Positions 42,875 through 49,845 of a stretch of DNA of 64,000 bases are shown here, in pieces (positions within the stretch are counted from its first letter, which is position 1; every line of letters starts with the position of its first letter). Source of the DNA: OFTM10 sp964344055 (GTDB lineage Bacteria; Actinomycetota; Acidimicrobiia; Acidimicrobiales; Aldehydirespiratoraceae); NCBI GenBank assembly GCA_964344055.1, contig CAYFLT010000013.1, forward strand, positions 7,043 to 71,042. Reading direction: 5' to 3'. The notes under the pieces were generated by a model. The model was not told the DNA's origin. It made no database searches and saw only the letters and a list, made by a program, of their open reading frames with translations. Made by a program: the position numbers and the translations under genes.

Positions 42875-43401
42875 GGGCTCAACCACCTGCTGGCGCGCGC
42901 TCGGGCCCGCCGGATCGTCCGCGACGCCGCCGATGCGTCGTCGGGCGGTTCGATCGCGGGTGGTTCGGAGTGCTCGGCGCCGGGAGGGGCGGGTTTCGGA
43001 TTTGCCGGGGCCGACTTGCGTCTGGCCTTCAGATCAGCGACCTGGGCTCTGAGGAACTCGTTCTCGGTCTCGGCCCGTGCCGCCCGTTCCCGCGCGTCGG
43101 CGAGTTGCTGGCCGGCCTCGTGGACGTTGCCGATCTGCTCGAGGATCCGTGTCCAGGTGTCCAGTGGCACGAGCATCGTGCCGTCGGGCTGAGGACCGGT
43201 CGGGGCCTGGTCCCTGAGGTCGAGATCGTCGATCTCGTCATTGGCGGGGGCGTCGTGGTCGGTTCGGTGTTCGGCGGACCCAGTTGGCGATGGACTCGGT
43301 TCGGGCCGAGCGGTTCGCGGCGGGTCGATCGCGTCGGCGACACCCTTCCAGATGCCCGCCGATGCACGAGCGAGATCGCTGGCAACGCCTCGAAGTCCCA
43401 T
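42871..43401 (-). CDS. Hypothetical coiled-coil protein
   Basis: 176 residues that I do not recognise. The N-terminus (GLRGVASDLARASAGIWKGVADAIDPP) is helical. A Pro/Asp-rich linker follows, then 'MLVPLDTWTRILEQIGNVHEAGQQLADARERAARAETENEFLRAQVADLKAR' (about 76-127), a clear coiled coil. The tail is Pro/Ala-rich and basic. Similar short coiled-coil proteins occur in related actinobacteria, possibly in cell-envelope or division roles, but that is a guess. It is divergent from the small gene at 43461. Confidence 0.65.
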   Translation of the reverse strand: MGLRGVASDLARASAGIWKGVADAIDPPRTARPEPSPSPTGSAEHRTDHDAPANDEIDDLDLRDQAPTGPQPDGTMLVPLDTWTRILEQIGNVHEAGQQLADARERAARAETENEFLRAQVADLKARRKSAPANPKPAPPGAEHSEPPAIEPPDDASAASRTIRRARARASRWLSP

Positions 43402-43460
43402 GGGCCGACCCTACCGGCCGCCTCCCGCCGGTGCCTGGGCCGGCGTGCCAGCATGTCGCC

Positions 43461-43832
43461 ATGCCAGAGCCGATCACGGTCGTCCTCGAAGGTTGGACCG
43501 GGCCGTGGCCCGATGACGACAAGGACGCGAACCTCAAGGCGGAGATCGCCGCCCATGCCCATGTCGATCCCCTGTCCACCATCCGCAACCTGAGCGCGAG
43601 CATCGAAGTCCCGATCGGTGCCGTCGTTCACTACGTGCTGGCCCGCTGGGCGTCAGAGGGAAGCAGTGCGCTCCTCGAACTCGGACCGCGTATGACTCGG
43701 CGGCTTCGTGAGCCGTTCGTGACCGCCGAGGGGGTCGGGACCGATGCCGCTCGATTGGAGGCATACGAGCAGGTCCGGCAGATGGTCGAGTGGCTCAACG
43801 TGCCGCTCGACCAACCCGACGTCTACCCCTGA
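43461..43832 (+). CDS. Small conserved protein (DUF6027-like)
   Basis: 123 residues. 'EPITVVLEGWTGPWPDDDKDANLKAEIAAHAHVDPLSTIRNLSASIEVPIGAVVHYVLARWASEG' reads like a short helical protein with a possible HTH-like centre (IEVPIGAVVHYVLARW). From memory it matches an actinobacterial family of unknown function (DUF6027), which I hold only loosely. The ATG at 43461 gives the conserved start. No operon partner; the SDR gene converges on it. Confidence 0.65.
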   Translation: MPEPITVVLEGWTGPWPDDDKDANLKAEIAAHAHVDPLSTIRNLSASIEVPIGAVVHYVLARWASEGSSALLELGPRMTRRLREPFVTAEGVGTDAARLEAYEQVRQMVEWLNVPLDQPDVYP

Positions 43833-43874
43833 GACAGTTGGCTCCGTCTCCTCTGTCTCCGTTGGCCCTGTCTC
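43831..43874. repeat. Repeats between convergent genes
   Basis: GAGACAG (43831-43837) and CTGTCTC (43868-43874) are inverted copies enclosing two imperfect direct repeats, GTTGGCTCCGTCTC and GTTGGCCCTGTCTC. They occupy the whole space between two convergent stop codons and could fold as a terminator. Confidence 0.45.
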
Positions 43875-44622
43875 AACCGCCGATGGGGGATTGGGCGGTG
43901 AGTCCACCGTCGATGGTGAAGCAGCTGCCGCTGACGAAGCCGCTCTCCGGCGAAGCGAGGTAGACGGCCAGGCCGGCCACCTCCTCGGGTGTGCCCATCC
44001 GGCCCACCGGGTGTCTCGCGATCGCCTCGCCGCGTGCGGCGTCGGGATCGTGGGCGAGGTCGAAGATCGCGTCCGCGAGTGCCGTCATGATCCAGCCAGG
44101 ACTGATGGCGTTGCAGCGGACTCCGTGGCGGCCGTTGTCCGTCGCGATCGCGCGGGTGAGCGCGTGCACGGCGCCCTTGGAGGCGTTGTAGACCGCCATC
44201 CCCGGATCGGCGTTGTTGCCGGCGATCGAACCGATGTTGATGATCGAACCGCCGTCGGCCTGCGCCTTCATCTGGCGGACTGCAGCTCGACAACAGTTGA
44301 AGACCCCGCGCACGTTGACGTTCATCACGAAGTCGAACTGCTCGTCGCTGGTCGTCTCGATCGGCTCCTCGACCTGCACACCCGCGTTGTTGACGATCAC
44401 GTCGAGCTTCCCGGTGGCGTCGACCGCAGCCGCGACGAGCGCATCCGCGTCGGCAGGATCGGCGACGTCGGTCTTCAGCCAGACGGCACCTTCGATGCCG
44501 GCCGGCGTGCGGCTTGCCGCGAACACCGCAGCGCCTTCATCGACGAAGCGGGTCGCGATCGCGGCACCGATACCGCTGCTCGCTCCGGTGACGATCGTGG
44601 TGAGTCCGGAGAGTCGGCTCAT
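43873..44622 (-). CDS. Short-chain dehydrogenase/reductase
   Basis: 249 residues, classical SDR. TGASSGIG (12-19) binds the dinucleotide, NNAG follows, and the catalytic Ser-Tyr-Lys lie in 'IGSIAG...AVYNASKGAVHA'; the end 'SGFVSGSCFTIDGGLTAQ' is standard. The Asp residue after strand 3 (LKTDVADP) is not diagnostic for NAD over NADP. It starts 10 bp after the TetR stop, so it is the second gene of a TetR-SDR operon divergent from the deiodinase-like gene. The substrate is unknown. Confidence 0.9.
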   Translation of the reverse strand: MSRLSGLTTIVTGASSGIGAAIATRFVDEGAAVFAASRTPAGIEGAVWLKTDVADPADADALVAAAVDATGKLDVIVNNAGVQVEEPIETTSDEQFDFVMNVNVRGVFNCCRAAVRQMKAQADGGSIINIGSIAGNNADPGMAVYNASKGAVHALTRAIATDNGRHGVRCNAISPGWIMTALADAIFDLAHDPDAARGEAIARHPVGRMGTPEEVAGLAVYLASPESGFVSGSCFTIDGGLTAQSPIGG

Positions 44623-44632
44623 GGATGCGGCC

Positions 44633-45205
44633 TCAGATTTCGCCCAACGCGAGAGCCTCGCAGCGTGCGAGCCCTCGCTCGAGCACTTCGCGGTTCGCGT
44701 AGCGGGCCCAGTGCAGCCAGATGCCGTTCTGTAGTGCACCGAGGTCGGTTGCCCTCTGCTGGATCGTCTCCTCCGATGCGTCCGGGTCCGCCGGTGCGAG
44801 CTCGGCGGCGATCAGGTCGTTGTAGCGCTTGTGGAGATCCTGCTCGATGGCGGCGACTTCGTCGTTGGTTCGTGACACCCCCCAGATCGCGATCCAGAGC
44901 GCGAGATAGTCGGAGTCCAGGAACTCTCCGTCGAAGAACGCGCGAGCCGCGGCCTTCGCCCGTTCGATCGGATCGTCACCGACGGCCTCCAACCGTTCCA
45001 CCGTGAACTCGACCAGTCGCTCACTGGCCAGCTGGAACGCGGCGACGATCAGGTTCTCCCTGTCGTCGAAGTGGTAGCTGAGCAACCCGAGAGAGACATC
45101 CGCTTCCTCGGCCACGGCGCGCATGCTCGCCGCGTCCATGCCGTCGCGGACGATGACCTGCATCGTGGCCTCCAGGATCTGCTCCTGGCTCTCGGTGAAA
45201 CTCAC
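44633..45205 (-). CDS. BetI-like TetR-family regulator
   Basis: 190 residues. The HTH is near 20-48 (ASMRAVAEEADVSLGLLSYHFDDRENLI), followed by a C-terminal domain resembling BetI_C (DSDYLALWIAIWGVSRTNDEVAAIEQDLHKRYNDLI). BetI proteins sense choline in known cases; this one may sense a related quaternary amine or something else. It starts at GTG 45205. It is operonic with the SDR and divergent from the deiodinase-like nitroreductase; the palindrome at 45261-45271 is a likely autoregulatory site. Confidence 0.86.
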   Translation of the reverse strand: MSFTESQEQILEATMQVIVRDGMDAASMRAVAEEADVSLGLLSYHFDDRENLIVAAFQLASERLVEFTVERLEAVGDDPIERAKAAARAFFDGEFLDSDYLALWIAIWGVSRTNDEVAAIEQDLHKRYNDLIAAELAPADPDASEETIQQRATDLGALQNGIWLHWARYANREVLERGLARCEALALGEI

Positions 45206-45260
45206 GGGTCAGTGGCGCCTTCGGGTTTGGCTCCGGCCGCCTTCCTGCGGCTCCTGTTCA

Positions 45261-45290
45261 GTGTGACACACCCGTGGTTCGTGCCACGAT
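45261..45290 (+). promoter_or_regulatory. Promoter and operator candidate of the deiodinase-like gene
   Basis: CACGAT (45285-45290) lies 6 nt before ATG 45297, and TGTGAC (45262-45267) is 17 nt upstream of it. The palindrome GTGTG-A-CACAC (45261-45271) covers the -35, in the region shared with the divergent TetR gene. Confidence 0.5.
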
Positions 45291-45296
45291 GCGACC

Positions 45297-46016
45297 ATGG
45301 TCGCCGACCCTCTCTATGCGCATCCCTATCCGCCGCCCGAGTTGGAGGCGGAACACCCGTTCCGTGTGCTCGAGTTCGAGCGGCGCCCCGAGAGCGAGAT
45401 GTGGGAACGGGCTCGCTCATTCCACGAGTTGATGACGACGCGCCGTAGTCCTCGGCTGTTCGCGCCCGATCCCGTCCCTCGCGAGCTCATCGAGTTGGCG
45501 ATCTCGGCCGCAGCCACGGCGCCGTCGGGTGCCCACAAGCAGCCGTGGCGGTTCGTCGCCACGGAGTCCGCCGAGGTGAAGCGGGCGATCCGGCTCGCCG
45601 CGGAGGAAGAGGAACGGATCAACTATCTCGAGAACCGGATGAACGAGGAATGGCAGGAGGCACTCGCCCCGCTGGGCACGGATCACCACAAGGAATTCCT
45701 CGAGGTCGCGCCGTGGATCGTCGTGCTCTTCGAGGAGCGGTACGAAGTCCGTCCGGATGGTCAGCGGCGGAAGAACTACTACGTGAAGGAGAGCGTCGGG
45801 ATCGCCGCGGGGATGTTCATCACTGCGCTCCACAACATGGGACTGGCGACGCTCACCCACACGCCGAGCCCGATGGCCTTCCTCAGCCGGGTTCTCGAAC
45901 GTCCCGACAACGAGCGTCCGTTCGTGATGTTCCCGATCGGGTATCCGCTGCCCGGCGTGAAGGTCCCCGACCTCACGCGAAAACCCCTCGATGAGGTGAT
46001 GGTGACCTTCCCTTGA
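45297..46016 (+). CDS. Iodotyrosine deiodinase-like nitroreductase
   Basis: 239 residues, FMN nitroreductase fold. It looks closer to iodotyrosine deiodinase (IYD) than to BluB or drug nitroreductases: 'TTRRSPRLFAPDPVPRELI', TAPSGAHKQPWRF, and the active-site lid Glu106-x3-Tyr110 with Lys132 (EERINYL ... HHKEFLEVAPW), matching the Glu-Tyr-Lys set that grips the halotyrosine zwitterion. Then come 'YVKESVGIAAGMFITALHNMGLATLTHTP' and a PDLTRKPLDEVMV ending that also matches animal IYD. It would reductively remove halide from a halogenated aromatic using FMN. It starts leaderless at 45297. Confidence 0.85.
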   Translation: MVADPLYAHPYPPPELEAEHPFRVLEFERRPESEMWERARSFHELMTTRRSPRLFAPDPVPRELIELAISAAATAPSGAHKQPWRFVATESAEVKRAIRLAAEEEERINYLENRMNEEWQEALAPLGTDHHKEFLEVAPWIVVLFEERYEVRPDGQRRKNYYVKESVGIAAGMFITALHNMGLATLTHTPSPMAFLSRVLERPDNERPFVMFPIGYPLPGVKVPDLTRKPLDEVMVTFP

Positions 46017-46021
46017 GGTTT

Positions 46022-46062
46022 TCTGGACGCTCACGCGCGGATAGCGCGCGCTGACGTCCAGA
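46022..46062. terminator. Hairpin between convergent deiodinase and sulfatase genes
   Basis: TCTGGACG (46022-46029) pairs with CGTCCAGA (46055-46062), with further pairing inside (TCA/TGA and GCGC/GCGC with small bulges). It fills the 49 bp between the two stop codons. Confidence 0.65.
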
Positions 46063-46065
46063 GAA

Positions 46066-47496
46066 TCAGTGGTCGGGGATCGGGGTGTGGTTGAAGCGGA
46101 CGTGTTCGGCCAGTCCGTTGCGCCCGCCGAGTGCGTCGAGGAGGCGTTGCTGGCTGGTGAAGGCTTGCCGGTCGGCGACCTCGGGATCCACCACGGAGTG
46201 CAACGCCTCGCGGCAGTCCGCGCGGATCTGTGCATGATCCGGAGAGACGCCGAGATCGACGAGCTCGTCGGGATCGGCCGCGAGGTCGTAGAGCTCGGGT
46301 TCGAACCCGACGTGATGGACGTACTTCCACTCGCCGACCTGCACGGCGAAGCTCCCGGTCGTCGACCCGCCGTCGTGGTATTCCGAGAACAGCAGCCGCT
46401 GCGGATCGGCCGCCTGCACCAGATCCACCAGAGACGTTCCCGGTCCGTCGCCAGCCGCGGTCGGCGCCAACGCGTCCACCACGGTCGGCGCCACGTCGAC
46501 GAGATTCGCCGGCGTTTCGCTCACCACGCCGCGGGGAACGCCGGGCCCGGCCACGATCATCGGCACCCGGACCGAATCCTCGTACATGTAGGACTTGCCC
46601 CACAGACCCCGGTTGCCGGCCATCTCGCCGTGATCCGACGTGTAGATCACGAGGGTGTCGTCGGTTGCTCCGGTGTGGTCGAGTGCGTCGAGGACGCGGC
46701 CGACGTTGTGGTCCATCCACGTGCACAGCGAGAGGTACGCCCGTCGGGCGTCGAGCACCCGCTGCGGGTCGAAGTGCTCGTGGTAGGCGAAGAAGTCGGC
46801 CATTGCCTGCACGGCGGGGTGCGTGATCGACATCGGACCGATCTCGGGCCCGAGGTCGACTCCTCGGTAGGGCTCGCTGAACTCCTCGGGGGCGGAGAGC
46901 GGGTAGTGGGGTGCCACCAGTGAGACGAAGAGCGCCCAAGGGCGGGACCCGTCTGCGTTGTCGCGAAGCCACTCGACCGCCCGGTCCGTCACCCGCTCGT
47001 CGTATCGCGTGTAGGAGGTGTGGCCGACACCGACCTCACGAGCCATCTCGGCCGCTTCCGGATACGGAAGTGGATCCTGTCGTGGCAGGCCCTGGACCCA
47101 CCCCACCTCGTTGACGACGTGCATCGGGAGGAGCGATTCGGTGAATCCGTAGTCGTCACTGCTCGATCGGAAGTGGAGCTTCCCGATCGACACCGCATGG
47201 CCACCCGCGTCCCGAACGAGGTGGGCCCATCCGGGCGTCTCACCGGTGTAGGGCTGGGCGCTGTCCCATGTCCCGAGCTCGTGGACCCAGCGACCGGTGG
47301 CCAGTGAGGCCCGGGTCGGTACGCAGATCGGTGACGGCGTCCACGCCCGCGAGAACGTGGTCCCGCGGGCGGCGAGACGGTCGAGGTGGGGCGTCTGCAC
47401 CACCGGGTGGCCGAGAGAACCAAGGCAGCGGTGGTTGTGCTCGTCGGAGCACAGGATCAGTACGTTTCGGGCGCGACTGGTCTCAGGTTCGGGCAC
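46066..47496 (-). CDS. Sulfatase (choline-sulfatase-like)
   Basis: 476 residues, alkaline-phosphatase/sulfatase fold. The formylglycine motif C-x-P-x-R is Cys58 in ICVPTRASLATGR. Metal-binding segments are LILCSDEHNHRC near the N-terminus and 'VIYTSDHGEMAGNRGLWGKSYMYEDSVRVPMIV' in the middle, the latter close to BetC choline-O-sulfatases. There is no signal peptide, so it is cytosolic, as BetC is. It hydrolyses a sulfate ester; choline-O-sulfate or a similar osmolyte is plausible. GTG 47496 is 6 nt after TAGCGT (minus strand). It is divergent from the DddP-like gene across the palindrome 47512-47529. Confidence 0.85.
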   Translation of the reverse strand: MPEPETSRARNVLILCSDEHNHRCLGSLGHPVVQTPHLDRLAARGTTFSRAWTPSPICVPTRASLATGRWVHELGTWDSAQPYTGETPGWAHLVRDAGGHAVSIGKLHFRSSSDDYGFTESLLPMHVVNEVGWVQGLPRQDPLPYPEAAEMAREVGVGHTSYTRYDERVTDRAVEWLRDNADGSRPWALFVSLVAPHYPLSAPEEFSEPYRGVDLGPEIGPMSITHPAVQAMADFFAYHEHFDPQRVLDARRAYLSLCTWMDHNVGRVLDALDHTGATDDTLVIYTSDHGEMAGNRGLWGKSYMYEDSVRVPMIVAGPGVPRGVVSETPANLVDVAPTVVDALAPTAAGDGPGTSLVDLVQAADPQRLLFSEYHDGGSTTGSFAVQVGEWKYVHHVGFEPELYDLAADPDELVDLGVSPDHAQIRADCREALHSVVDPEVADRQAFTSQQRLLDALGGRNGLAEHVRFNHTPIPDH

Positions 47497-47511
47497 CTGC
47501 GCACGCTAGTT

Positions 47512-47542
47512 CCTGGACGCTCGTCCAGGCCGTCCGTATGCT
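47512..47542. promoter_or_regulatory. Palindromic operator O1 with embedded -35, and -10 of the DddP-like gene
   Basis: CCTGGACG-CT-CGTCCAGG (47512-47529) is a perfect 18-bp palindrome. Its left arm supplies TGGACG (47514-47519) at exactly 17 nt from TATGCT (47537-47542), which is 8 nt before ATG 47551. On the minus strand TAGCGT (47508-47503) is 6 nt before the sulfatase GTG. One regulator probably controls both divergent genes. Confidence 0.75.
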
Positions 47543-47550
47543 CCGCGGCC

Positions 47551-48741
47551 ATGATCGATCCCGTACCGATGTTGCCCGCACCGGAGCTGGACGAGACCAC
47601 GATGGGTGCCGGACGACTCGCCAACCTGAGGGCGACGATGGCCGCCGATGGACTCGACCTCTGCGTCCTCACCAATCCGGTGAGTATCCGGTACGCCACC
47701 GGCTACCGCGGCTATTCCCTGTTCCAGAGTCGAATCCCGAGCGCCTACGCCCTCGTCCCGCTCGAGGGTCCAGTGGTCGTCCACGGCGCCTACCTCGACG
47801 ATCTCCCCCTCATCGACGAGGTCCGTCCGTCGAACGCGGTGACCTCGTTCGACGCCGGGCTCGACCTGTCTCGTGCGGCGGATAGGTTCACCGCCGATCT
47901 CGAGACCTTCCTGGCGGAGACCGGCGTGGGAGGAGACGCCTCCATCGGGATCGAGCGCACCACCCCGACGGGCCATCGGGCGTTTGCCGACGTCGGCTTC
48001 AACGTGTCCGACGCCGAGCCCACAGTCGAGCTCGCCCGCAGCCGCAAGTCCGATCTGGAGATGACCGCACTCAGATACTCGATCGACGTGTGTGAGCACG
48101 CGATGGAGGCGATGGCGACCGCGCTCGAACCCGGCATCACCGAAAACCATCTCTGGTCGATCCTGCACCAGATCAACATCGCGCACGACGGGGACTGGAT
48201 CGACGGGCGGATGCTGTGTTCCGGGTCCCGAACCAACCCCTGGTATCAGGAGGCCAGTGGACGGATCGTCGAGTCCGGCGACCTCGTCGCCTTCGACTCC
48301 GACATGATCGGCCCGTACGGCTACTGCGCGGACATCTCCCGCACGTTCTTGTGTGGATCAGAACCCCCGACCGGTACACAGCGGGACCTCTACGAGCGGG
48401 CTCGAGAGGAGATCGACCACAACACCTCCCTCCTGCGGGTCGGTGCGTCCTTCGCCGAGCTCTCGCACTCGGTGCTCCAGCATCCTCCGGAGTACATCCC
48501 GAACCGCTATGCCTGCGCGTTCCACGGTGTCGGGATGTCCGACGAGTACCCGAAGATCCCGTATCCCCAGGACTGGGACCGCTGCGGCTACGACGGCGCT
48601 GTCGAGGACGGGTTGGTTCTGTCGGTCGAGAGCTATGTCGGTGCCGTGGGTGGCGCCGAGGGGGTCAAGCTCGAGCAGATGGTGCAGGTCACCACGGCCG
48701 GCGTCGTGCCGTTGTCCACCTTCCCGCTGTGGGCGACCTGA
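47551..48741 (+). CDS. DddP-like M24-fold metalloenzyme, candidate DMSP lyase
   Basis: 396 residues: a creatinase-like N-terminal domain (about 1-155), then a pita-bread M24 domain. The metal ligands are Asp249, Asp251 and Asp261 (AFDSDMIGPYGYCAD), His325 (FHGVGMSDEYP), Glu360 (SVES) and Glu375 (KLEQ). These intervals (2, 10, 64, 35, 15) equal those I remember for the DMSP lyase DddP, as do Tyr320 and the proposed base Asp331. 'SGSRTNPWYQEASGRIVESGDLVAFDSDMIG' also reads like DddP rather than an aminopeptidase P. DddP splits dimethylsulfoniopropionate into DMS and acrylate. It is divergent from the sulfatase and shares its operator. A different substrate remains possible. Confidence 0.75.
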   Translation: MIDPVPMLPAPELDETTMGAGRLANLRATMAADGLDLCVLTNPVSIRYATGYRGYSLFQSRIPSAYALVPLEGPVVVHGAYLDDLPLIDEVRPSNAVTSFDAGLDLSRAADRFTADLETFLAETGVGGDASIGIERTTPTGHRAFADVGFNVSDAEPTVELARSRKSDLEMTALRYSIDVCEHAMEAMATALEPGITENHLWSILHQINIAHDGDWIDGRMLCSGSRTNPWYQEASGRIVESGDLVAFDSDMIGPYGYCADISRTFLCGSEPPTGTQRDLYERAREEIDHNTSLLRVGASFAELSHSVLQHPPEYIPNRYACAFHGVGMSDEYPKIPYPQDWDRCGYDGAVEDGLVLSVESYVGAVGGAEGVKLEQMVQVTTAGVVPLSTFPLWAT

Positions 48742-48773
48742 CGGTCGTCGACTGAACATCTGACCAGGAATCA

Positions 48774-48823
48774 CTGGACGTTCGTTCAGGCCTGTCGTAC
48801 GCTTTCCTGAACGTTCGTCCAGG
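48774..48823 (+). promoter_or_regulatory. Double operator O2/O3 and promoter of the EamA gene
   Basis: O2 CTGGACG-TT-CGTTCAG (48774-48789) and O3 CCTGAACG-TT-CGTCCAGG (48806-48823) flank TACGCT (48798-48803). The left arm of O2 gives TGGACG (48775-48780), again 17 nt from the -10, the same geometry as O1. O3 sits over the expected transcription start. Confidence 0.75.
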
Positions 48824-48834
48824 GAGGCAGATCG

Positions 48835-49800
48835 GTGGCACTCACTACCCGCAGACCGCCTCACGCGGCGACCACCGAGTCCGGTCAGTCGGCTTCACCC
48901 GCCGACGCGGTCGGGATCGTCGCGAGCCCCCGGGTAGCGGTCGCCGGAGTCATCACGGCGTCGGTCTCGATGGGCCTCGTCCCCATCTTCGCTCGCACGC
49001 TCACCGACGACGGCATGGCCCCGGTTGCGGTCTCCTTCTACCGGAACCTGCTGGGCGCCGTGCTCCTCGGCGGAATGCTCCGGCTCACCGGACCCAAACG
49101 CACGGCGACTCTGTGGGGCCTGTTNNNNNNNNNNGCGGTCACTGTCGTGACGGTGTCGACCGCCGGGGTCATCTACCTCAGCTACCCGATCTTCACCCTG
49201 TTGGTCCTCTGGGCGGTGTTCGGTCAGCCGCCGACCCGGCGAGCTCTCGTGGGGGCGGTCGTCGTGGTCGTGGCGGCGGTGATCGCGCTCGGTCCCGAGG
49301 TGTCGGGCGAACACACCTCCGAACTGCTGATCCTCCTCGCGGCGCCGATCTCGTTCGGACTGGCCGTTGCGGTACTCACCGAACGCATGGGATCCCTGAA
49401 CCCACTCGAGCGGGTCGCCACCGTCGGGGTCGGCTCCAGTGCCGGTCTGGCCCCGCTCGTTCTCAGCCTCCCGGGCGACGAGGTCATCCCGGCCGAGCCG
49501 AGCAGTTGGCTGCTGATCATCGGCATCGGCCTGTTGACCGGCGTCGGCCCCCAGTGGCTCTACGTGAAGTGTGCGCCACGCGTCGGCGCGCCGAAGGCGG
49601 CCGTCACGGGCGCGATCGAGCTTCCCACGATGTTCGCAGTGAGCGTCCTGGTGTTCGGTGAGGGACTCACGATCACCCAGGTGCTCGCCGGGCTACTCGT
49701 GGTCGGGGCCATCCTCGCGGTGCCTTCGCGACCGTCGCCTGCCACTGTGATGGCGCGGCGCCGGCGCCGGTTGATCCCGGGTCGTTTCGATCGGGCGTGA
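48835..49800 (+). CDS. EamA/DMT-superfamily transporter under the O2/O3 operators (contains N gap)
   Basis: About 321 residues, ten predicted helices in two EamA repeats. After a ~30-residue polar N-terminus, 'AGVITASVSMGLVPIFART' starts helix 1; 'AAPISFGLAVAVLTERMG' and 'TGAIELPTMFAVSVLVFGEGLT' lie in repeat 2, and a basic tail closes the protein. GTG 48835 follows GGGAGG. Ten N (49125-49134) replace part of repeat 1, where the family usually has more residues, so the true gap is likely longer. The shared operator suggests that it moves a substrate or product of the sulfatase/DddP-like enzymes, possibly exporting a sulfur compound or acrylate-type product (inference). Confidence 0.83.
   Translation: MALTTRRPPHAATTESGQSASPADAVGIVASPRVAVAGVITASVSMGLVPIFARTLTDDGMAPVAVSFYRNLLGAVLLGGMLRLTGPKRTATLWGLXXXXAVTVVTVSTAGVIYLSYPIFTLLVLWAVFGQPPTRRALVGAVVVVVAAVIALGPEVSGEHTSELLILLAAPISFGLAVAVLTERMGSLNPLERVATVGVGSSAGLAPLVLSLPGDEVIPAEPSSWLLIIGIGLLTGVGPQWLYVKCAPRVGAPKAAVTGAIELPTMFAVSVLVFGEGLTITQVLAGLLVVGAILAVPSRPSPATVMARRRRRLIPGRFDRA
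49125..49134. other. Assembly gap (10 N)
   Basis: Run of N in the EamA gene; both flanks are in the same frame as drawn, but the family alignment suggests that more residues are missing than the gap shows. Confidence 0.99.
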
Positions 49801-49845
49801 CCCTGGTCTCGTTGCCGGATCGGCGACTGCGGCATCATCTCTGAG

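Noticed and set aside
46022..46062. Fourth CTGGACG...CGTCCAG operator
   Set aside because: The arms are 25 nt apart with extra pairing between, and it lies between two convergent stop codons, so a terminator explains it better than an operator.
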